A DNA stretch of 19,401 nt, from NCBI GenBank assembly GCA_902775835.1, contig CACYNZ010000020.1, forward strand, positions 1-19,401, given 5' to 3'. Positions 14,968 through 19,401 of the stretch are shown in pieces. Numbering within the stretch: the first letter of the stretch is position 1; every line of letters begins with the position of its first letter. The DNA is from an uncultured Eubacteriales bacterium (GTDB taxonomy: Bacteria > Bacillota_A > Clostridia > Christensenellales > Aristaeellaceae). Below the pieces are notes generated by a model. It worked only from the letters and a program-made list of their open reading frames with translations. It was not told the DNA's origin and searched no databases. The position numbers and the translations under genes were made by a program.

Positions 14968-15957
14968 TTGACCCTGGAGACGGAAAGACTCATTCTCCGC
15001 CCGTGGGAAGAAGCGGATGCGGAAGAATGCTATCGATATGCCAGAGATCCTCTTGTGGGTCCGGCTGCCGGCTGGCCGGTTCATACCAGTGCCGAAGAGA
15101 GCCGACAGGTCATCAGGGATGTTCTCATGGTGCCGGAGACTTATGCCATCGTTTTGAAGGAGACCGGTCTGCCGGTCGGAAGTATTGGTTTGCACCACAA
15201 CGATCTTGCCGGGAAGGATGACGAGGCAGAGCTTGGCTACTGGCTGGGCGTGCCTTACTGGGGACGCGGGCTTGTGCCGGAGGCATCAAGAGAGCTGCTC
15301 CGACATGCCTTTGAGGACCTGAGACTTGCGCGGGTCTGGTGCGGTTACTACGATGGCAACGAGAAATCCAAACGGGTGCAGGAGAAACTCGGCTTCAGAT
15401 ATCAATGGACAACGGAGAATGTTCCCGTTCCGCAGATGGGTGAAACACGGAGAGGACATGTCAGCCTGCTGACCAGGGAGGAATGGTCGGGGATGATTGT
15501 TCCCTTTACTCCTTCCCTTGATGATCTGTGGTTCCGCCAGGTCATGATGGCTGATCCGGAGACCATGTCTTACAATCATGCGTGGGGCGGCACGATTCCG
15601 TTCCCGGAGGACAGATGGAAAGACTGGTATGACAGATGGATCGTGGATCATGGGAACAGGCGCTACTACAGATACCTGAAAACCCCGGCAGACCGTTATG
15701 TCGGAGAGATCGCATATCACTACGATGATGACCGCCATATTTTTGTATCGGATGTTATCATCCATGCTCCGTATAGAGGCATAGGCTATGGCGGCAGAGG
15801 GCTGGATCTGCTGTGTGATGCTGCAAAAAAGAATGGCGTCACTGTCCTGCATGACGACATTGCCATTGACAATCCGGCCCTTTCCCTGTTTCTGAAACAT
15901 GGGTTTGTCGAAGAATACCGAACAGATGAAATTGTCATGCTGAAGAAAGAGCTGTGA
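14968..15957 (+). CDS. Tandem GNAT-GNAT fusion acetyltransferase
   Basis: 329 residues from a TTG start placed 6 nt after GAGGTGG (a GTG at 14959 is the alternative). Residues 1-175 are a complete GNAT: LTLETERLILRPWEEADAEE, AELGYWLGVPYWGRGLVPEA, RVQEKLGFRYQ. Residues 176-329 are a second GNAT that begins like a free-standing protein (MIVPFTPSLDDLWFRQVMMA) and has VSDVIIHAPYRGIGYGGRGL and NPALSLFLKHGFVEEY. The two halves are only distantly alike. The junction reads TREEWSG-M with no stop. AGGGAGGA (15475-15482) lies 10 nt before the internal ATG at 15493, so the second domain could also be made alone. Targets are unknown. Confidence 0.85.
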   Translation: MTLETERLILRPWEEADAEECYRYARDPLVGPAAGWPVHTSAEESRQVIRDVLMVPETYAIVLKETGLPVGSIGLHHNDLAGKDDEAELGYWLGVPYWGRGLVPEASRELLRHAFEDLRLARVWCGYYDGNEKSKRVQEKLGFRYQWTTENVPVPQMGETRRGHVSLLTREEWSGMIVPFTPSLDDLWFRQVMMADPETMSYNHAWGGTIPFPEDRWKDWYDRWIVDHGNRRYYRYLKTPADRYVGEIAYHYDDDRHIFVSDVIIHAPYRGIGYGGRGLDLLCDAAKKNGVTVLHDDIAIDNPALSLFLKHGFVEEYRTDEIVMLKKEL

Positions 15958-16163
15958 GAAGGGTCAAAGCGATTCTGGAAAACTATCAGGCTGTCGGACT
16001 TGCCGCTGTGGACAATGAGCAGATTATTGGCGGGCTGCCGGGCTATGTGGATCCGTATGCTGATGAAGATTTTTTCTTCGTATCGGAACTCTTTGTGATT
16101 CCGGAACGGAAGAATCATGGAATCGGCAGACAACTGTTGACAGAGCTGAATACGCTGATATGA
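15954..16163 (+). pseudogene. Truncated GNAT acetyltransferase fragment
   Basis: A 69-codon frame whose GTG overlaps the previous stop (GTGA). It contains the middle of a GNAT domain: AILENYQAVGLAAVDNEQII, EDFFFVSELFVIPERKNHGI and GRQLLTELNTLI, which includes the acetyl-CoA loop KNHGIGRQL. The N-terminal strand region is short and everything after the first half of the acetyl-CoA helix is missing; full-length relatives are about twice as long. There is no convincing ribosome binding site of its own. Read as a remnant, though coupling to the upstream gene could still produce a peptide. Confidence 0.72.
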
Positions 16164-16306
16164 CCAGGGTCACAGGAGATTTCATCCTTCCGGGAGATGA
16201 TTTCAAAGAGTGCTTTGCCATTATCAGGCAGATGGTGCGAGGATGCGAATACGTGCCAGCCGTGCTACTTACTTCTGAGGATTATGCTGATGATGACGAA
16301 GTATAA
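16160..16306 (+). CDS. Hypothetical 48-residue protein
   Basis: A short ORF starting in the ATGA overlap with the GNAT fragment. It encodes MTRVTGDFILPGDDFKECFA and ends TSEDYADDDEV; it is acidic at the C terminus. I recognise no family. The overlap with the preceding stop and the 14-bp overlap with the next gene suggest a compact block, but no strong ribosome binding site is present. It may be the C-terminal piece of a broken gene. Confidence 0.35.
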   Translation: MTRVTGDFILPGDDFKECFAIIRQMVRGCEYVPAVLLTSEDYADDDEV

Positions 16307-16511
16307 TCCCGGAGACACTGCTTTCATCGTAGTGTGCAGCCGGTTCATTCGGGAAGTGAGAATTCTGAAGAACGCAGGCGGTTTTGCTGCCCTGCGGCTT
16401 GCGGACAGCGATGGTGGTATCAAACTTCAGGAAAGCAGGCTGTTCCCGACCAAAGAAGCTGCAGAGTCCAGTCTGCCAAAGAAAACGACACCACGTTTAC
16501 ACTTGGCATGA
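16293..16511 (+). CDS. Small hypothetical protein (phage/accessory-like)
   Basis: 72 residues from ATG 16293: MTKYNPGDTAFIVVCSRFIR, EVRILKNAGGFAALRLADSD, GGIKLQESRLFPTKEAAESS and LPKKTTPRLHLA. The pattern (GDTAF-IV-SRFIREV, GGIK-RLFPTKEEA-like ending) resembles small SH3-like proteins that I associate with phage and accessory regions of gut Firmicutes; no function is known. The longer frame upstream is out of character with it, so I start at 16293, with TGAGGA about 12 nt ahead. It overlaps the 48-residue ORF by 14 bp. Confidence 0.55.
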   Translation: MTKYNPGDTAFIVVCSRFIREVRILKNAGGFAALRLADSDGGIKLQESRLFPTKEAAESSLPKKTTPRLHLA

Positions 16512-16539
16512 GATTAAGCATTGTGGAGGATCAGCAATC

Positions 16540-16677
16540 ATGGCGTACTATTATTTTCCAAGCTGTAAAGCCACTGCCCAGTTCAAAGAGGCAAGCAAAG
16601 CGGCAAGAGAGTATGTGAATCAGAAGTTTGGCAATAATAAAAGCAAACTGGGATTGAATGTTTATGAGATTGCTTAA
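16540..16677 (+). pseudogene. Truncated N terminus of a CCG-type cysteine protein
   Basis: A 45-residue frame with a good ribosome binding site (GGAGGA, 8-nt spacer). It starts MAYYYFPSCKATAQFKEASK and continues with AAREYVNQKFG. This is the beginning of proteins with a heterodisulfide-reductase-like cysteine domain, where FPSCKAT is followed further on by CC and CNNCA motifs. After KFG the sequence switches to NNKSKLGLNVYEIA and stops, losing the other cysteines. Most likely a truncated gene; this family call is from memory of the N-terminal motif. Confidence 0.5.
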
Positions 16678-16755
16678 GGCTTGGAAGTTGTTCCCAATCT
16701 GTCACCAGCAGTAATCTGTAGTTTCACTTTTTTTCACTTTTCTGTTCATCAGGAA

Positions 16756-16783
16756 TTGAAGGCCTCGAAAATGACTGTATTAT
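16756..16783 (+). promoter_or_regulatory. Candidate plus-strand promoter without a following gene
   Basis: TTGAAG (16756-16761), 16-bp spacer, TATTAT (16778-16783), within an AT-rich context. No plausible plus-strand gene follows before the convergent purF gene; the next element is a hairpin-rich stretch. Confidence 0.5.
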
Positions 16784-17023
16784 ACTGGCTACTGAAGTGA
16801 TCTTGAAAAAGATTTGATGTTCGGTCTCCTCTCCGCTCCGGTCGGCGCTAAACGCGTGTCACCGGCACGCAGCGCCCTCTGGGCGCACGGTAAGACGATC
16901 CCATACGAACCCTCGTTGTGGTCGCCTTTATGTTATCCGGGATTCATTGACTACTCTCTTTATTTTTCGCAATATACCACTATAAAATCGAAACGAATGA
17001 TTCACCGGTTCAGGAGGGAAAGT
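16784..17023. other. Non-coding, GC-rich hairpin-bearing stretch
   Basis: Between the promoter candidate and purF lies a stretch with nested complementarity: CCGGT pairs with ACCGG around an inner GCG-CTAAA-CGC, then a compact hairpin GCGCCC-TCT-GGGCGC. AT-rich sequence follows (CTTTATTTTTCG). The reading frame across it (about 16814-17053) resembles no protein. It could be an unannotated structured RNA or the remnant of a mobile repeat; nothing identifies it as a known class. Confidence 0.4.
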
Positions 17024-18451
17024 TTATACGCTTCCAGAGCCTGTTTTCTCTGACAACCTCTGTTCAAATCGGTTCTTTCTTGTATCCGATGGTATTCTCG
17101 TCGGATATCTGCCATCAAAACAGGCACTGCAATAATCCCCGTTTCCGGAAAGCTCCCCAAGGTCTTCAACCGGAAGAAAACCGAGAGAATCCGCCCCGAT
17201 GATCTTTGCAATTTCAGGAACGGTATGATGACAGGCGATCAGGTTTTCGCCGGAATCGATATCTGTTCCATAAAAACAGGGGTATAGAAACGGCGGGGCA
17301 GAAACGCGCATATGGATCTCTTTTGCACCGGCTTCCCGAAGCAGTGATACAATGCGGCCGCTGGTCGTACCCCGGACGATGGAATCGTCTATCAGGACAA
17401 TACTCCTGTTTTCCACGACCTCTTTAACAGCAGACAGTTTGATCTTTACCTGGTCCTGCCGGTCACCCGGTGCAATGAACGTTCTCCCGATATATTTGTT
17501 TTTAATGAGACCTATGCCATAGGGTATTCCGGATGCCCTGCTGTAACCGAGCGCAGCATCCAGACCGGAGTCAGGAACACCGACAACAATATCCGCATCC
17601 GCAGGATGTTCCCGCGCCAGGACCTTTCCGGCATTGAGGCGGGCAACATGTACCGATCGGCCATCCATGATAGAATCAGGACGCGCAAAATAAATATATT
17701 CAAAGATACAGAGTTTTTTCTCTTTGGACCGGCAGTGTTCCCGTCTGGACAAAACACCCTCTTTACTGAAGATCAGAATTTCCCCGGGCTCCACATCCCG
17801 GATAAATTCAGCCCCGACCGCATGAAGCGCACAGCTTTCGGAGGCAACTACATACACACCGTCTTCCGTCTTTCCATAACAGAGCGGCCGAAATCCGTAA
17901 GGGTCTCTGGCGCAGAGCAGCTTTTGCGGAGACATCAGAACCAGAGAGTAGGCACCGTCCAGCGTATTCATCGCGCGGCTTAATGCTTCTTCGATGGAAG
18001 GCGCGTTTAAGCGTTCTTTTGTGACGATATAGGCAATGGTCTCCGTATCACTGGAAGTATGGAAAATGGCCCCGGACAGTTCAAGCGCAGAACGAAGCTC
18101 TGCCGCATTGGAAAGATTTCCGTTATGCGCGATCGCCATCCTTCCTTTTTGATGATTCACTTCGATCGGCTGGCAGTTGTTCCGGTTCGTGCCCCCGGTC
18201 GTTCCGTAACGCGTATGTGCAACGGCCATGGTACCTGCCGGAAGGGAAGAAAGCCTATCCCGGCTGAAAACTTCACTCACCAGACCGAGGTCTTTGTGGG
18301 AGACAAACAGGCCGTCGTCATTGACGACGATACCACAGCTTTCCTGCCCTCTGTGCTGCAGGGCATATAATCCGTAGTAGCAGATATTCGCCACATTGAT
18401 CGGCTTTTCAGCGATGACACCGAAAACACCGCATTCCTCATGGATGTTCAT
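17024..18451 (-). CDS. purF: Amidophosphoribosyltransferase
   Basis: 475 residues, the usual PurF length. It makes 5-phosphoribosylamine from PRPP and glutamine, the first committed step of purine synthesis. MNIHEE is a short propeptide removed to expose C7, the N-terminal nucleophile of the glutaminase domain; R81 and N110-G111 (HNGN) complete that site. The PRPP loop is VLIDDSIVRGTTS (352-364). C248, C392, C441 and C444 match the four [4Fe-4S] ligands of the Bacillus-type enzyme. The ATG at 18451 follows AAAAAGGAGA with good spacing; an upstream in-frame ATG at 18472 precedes that site and is rejected. It follows nadE by 33 bp and is not accompanied by other pur genes here. Confidence 0.96.
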   Translation of the reverse strand: MNIHEECGVFGVIAEKPINVANICYYGLYALQHRGQESCGIVVNDDGLFVSHKDLGLVSEVFSRDRLSSLPAGTMAVAHTRYGTTGGTNRNNCQPIEVNHQKGRMAIAHNGNLSNAAELRSALELSGAIFHTSSDTETIAYIVTKERLNAPSIEEALSRAMNTLDGAYSLVLMSPQKLLCARDPYGFRPLCYGKTEDGVYVVASESCALHAVGAEFIRDVEPGEILIFSKEGVLSRREHCRSKEKKLCIFEYIYFARPDSIMDGRSVHVARLNAGKVLAREHPADADIVVGVPDSGLDAALGYSRASGIPYGIGLIKNKYIGRTFIAPGDRQDQVKIKLSAVKEVVENRSIVLIDDSIVRGTTSGRIVSLLREAGAKEIHMRVSAPPFLYPCFYGTDIDSGENLIACHHTVPEIAKIIGADSLGFLPVEDLGELSGNGDYCSACFDGRYPTRIPSDTRKNRFEQRLSEKTGSGSV

Positions 18452-18484
18452 GAATGTTCTCCTTTTTGTCATTGTTTTCTTCTA

Positions 18485-19225
18485 TTAGGGCAGGCTTACT
18501 TTGATTTGCGGATCGAATGCCGGCATAGGCTGCAGCTTAAAGAGGTTTGCGGCATGCAGCAGATCGATCCGTTGTTTTATCTGCGGATCATCTATGATGC
18601 CGGTCCGGATGTATCGGTCAAGTTCTTCATAGGTGAAACCGAGATTTTCTTCGTCCGTTTTTCCGGAAAGGCCGTCAACGGGAGGCTTTTCAATAAGCTT
18701 CTCCGGTAATCCAAGTACTCTTCCGATCGCTTTGACTTCCTGTACGGTCAGGCGGCAGCAGGGACTGAAATCACCGGCCCCGTCCCCATATCTTGTAGCG
18801 TAACCTACCCAATCCTCGGAAAGGTTGCAGGTGTTCGCAACCCGGCCGTTATTGCTTTGTGAGACAGCATAAAGAGCGGCCATTCGGATCCTTGCAGGAA
18901 GGTTGATCTCACTTTGGCGGGACAGTTCGAAGGGAATGCTTTTTTTAAGTCCTTCCACGGAATCCCGGATGTTCACTGTATAATGCCTGATACCAAGATA
19001 GTCCACCAACAGCTGTGCTGCGTCGATATCACTTTGTATTCCGTTGGGCATCAGAACGCCGATCACACGCTTTATTCCCAAAGCTTCTGCGCAGAGAGCC
19101 GCTACTACAGAGCTATCCTTTCCGCCGGAGATTCCGATTACGGCATTACAGTCCGTTCCGTTTTTTTTAAAAAACTCCCGGATCCACAGGACACATTCAT
19201 CTTTCGTTTTTATTGCATTAAACAT
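18485..19225 (-). CDS. nadE: NH3-dependent NAD+ synthetase
   Basis: 246 residues. It adenylates and then amidates nicotinate adenine dinucleotide to give NAD+. The ATP pyrophosphatase loop SGGKDSS is at 33-39. Other family features are IGVLMPNGIQSDIDAAQ, LPARIRMAALYAVSQ, NTCNLSEDWVGYATRYGDGA (deamido-NAD/ATP contacts) and a KTDEENLGFTYEELD-type C-terminal loop. There is no N-terminal nitrilase-type glutaminase domain, so it should use free ammonia. The start ATG follows AAAGGGG; the longer frame to 19288 reads back through the terminator hairpin and is rejected. First gene of a nadE-purF unit. Confidence 0.95.
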   Translation of the reverse strand: MFNAIKTKDECVLWIREFFKKNGTDCNAVIGISGGKDSSVVAALCAEALGIKRVIGVLMPNGIQSDIDAAQLLVDYLGIRHYTVNIRDSVEGLKKSIPFELSRQSEINLPARIRMAALYAVSQSNNGRVANTCNLSEDWVGYATRYGDGAGDFSPCCRLTVQEVKAIGRVLGLPEKLIEKPPVDGLSGKTDEENLGFTYEELDRYIRTGIIDDPQIKQRIDLLHAANLFKLQPMPAFDPQIKVSLP

Positions 19226-19257
19226 GTTTTCCCCTTTGATCTGTTTTTTGTTAATAG

Positions 19258-19295
19258 AAAAAAGGCGTCTCTGAGTCATTTCACTCAAAGACGCC
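19258..19295 (-). terminator. Leader terminator/attenuator upstream of nadE
   Basis: On the minus strand GGCGTCTTTGAGT pairs with ACTCAGAGACGCC around a 6-nt loop GAAATG, followed by six Ts. The only non-Watson-Crick position is a U-G wobble in this orientation; on the plus strand it would be a C-A mismatch and there is no T tail, so the element works for the minus strand. Only ~32 nt separate its T tract from the nadE start codon. Confidence 0.85.
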
Positions 19296-19313
19296 CTTGC
19301 CTTTACGCCGCTG

Positions 19314-19343
19314 ATTATATACTCTGAAACTTTCCGGTGTCAA
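19314..19343 (-). promoter_or_regulatory. Consensus promoter upstream of nadE
   Basis: Minus strand: TTGACA (19343-19338), 18-bp spacer, TATAAT (19319-19314). Both hexamers are perfect. The predicted start is near 19307, only about 10 nt before the terminator hairpin. CCGAAC just upstream resembles the core of a Firmicutes PurR box, but the expected second box is not evident. Confidence 0.75.
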
Positions 19344-19401
19344 GCGACAAATCGTTCGGGACAAACGGAACAACGGAAAGCATTTTGGTTGTTTATTCGT
19401 T

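Noticed and set aside
16710..16745. TTTCACTTTTT repeats before the plus-strand promoter
   Set aside because: Short AT-rich direct repeat with no further structure; likely chance.
16900..16925. tRNA T-arm-like GGGTTCGTATGGG on the minus strand
   Set aside because: The flanking bases do not form a T stem and no acceptor, D or anticodon arms are present.
16814..17053. 79-codon plus-strand ORF across the hairpin region
   Set aside because: It runs into the purF 3' end and over strong hairpins, and reads like translated non-coding DNA.
19340..19380. PurR-box pair upstream of nadE
   Set aside because: Only one CCGAAC core is clear; flanks fit poorly and the expected inverted second box is missing.

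Overview
This window looks like chromosomal DNA from a Firmicute, most likely an anaerobic Clostridia-type bacterium. The reasons are near-consensus AGGAGG ribosome binding sites, sigma-A-like promoters, intrinsic terminators, a Bacillus/Clostridia-type PurF with a short propeptide and four [4Fe-4S] cysteines, and the families present (DUF4405, DUF362, DUF3267, DUF1905, DUF1801, many GNATs). By eye the left part is GC-rich and the nadE-purF end is less so. No tRNA, rRNA, CRISPR array or insertion sequence was seen.

Positions 1-9195, minus strand: one long, tightly packed redox operon. It reads TetR regulator, aldo/keto reductase, alpha/beta esterase (frameshifted), second aldo/keto reductase, flavin-reductase-like protein, secreted DUF362 protein, ArsP/YraQ-type permease, secreted flavodoxin, a large membrane fusion (DUF4405 heme-type membrane domain + formylglycine-generating-enzyme fold + flavodoxin), and a carboxymuconolactone decarboxylase that runs off the left edge. 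Gaps are 1-31 bp. A single promoter (9167-9195) carries two copies of a 13-bp palindrome TGACAC-N-GTGTCA, one over the -35 and one past the start point, so the TetR protein probably represses the whole unit. The unusual part is extracytoplasmic flavin chemistry: one exported free flavodoxin and one flavodoxin tethered outside by a heme-type membrane domain.

Positions 9196-11845, plus strand: two small integral membrane proteins and an XRE-type HTH/TPR regulator, closed by a strong hairpin terminator. Just beyond it, in inverted orientation, lies a decayed fragment of a paralogue of that regulator, butted against the end of a minus-strand DUF3267 zincin-like membrane protease gene.

Positions 13214-16677, plus strand: a run of small accessory genes (nucleoside deoxyribosyltransferase-like, DUF1905, zinc-ribbon/DUF1801, GNAT, a two-GNAT fusion). 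It ends in a chain of overlapping short or broken ORFs (GNAT fragment, 48-aa ORF, 72-aa ORF, truncated cysteine-motif protein).

Positions 16678-19401: a hairpin-rich non-coding stretch behind a plus-strand promoter, then a minus-strand nadE-purF pair. nadE is preceded by a consensus promoter and, immediately after it, a strong intrinsic terminator that transcription must cross to reach the gene, which suggests attenuation.
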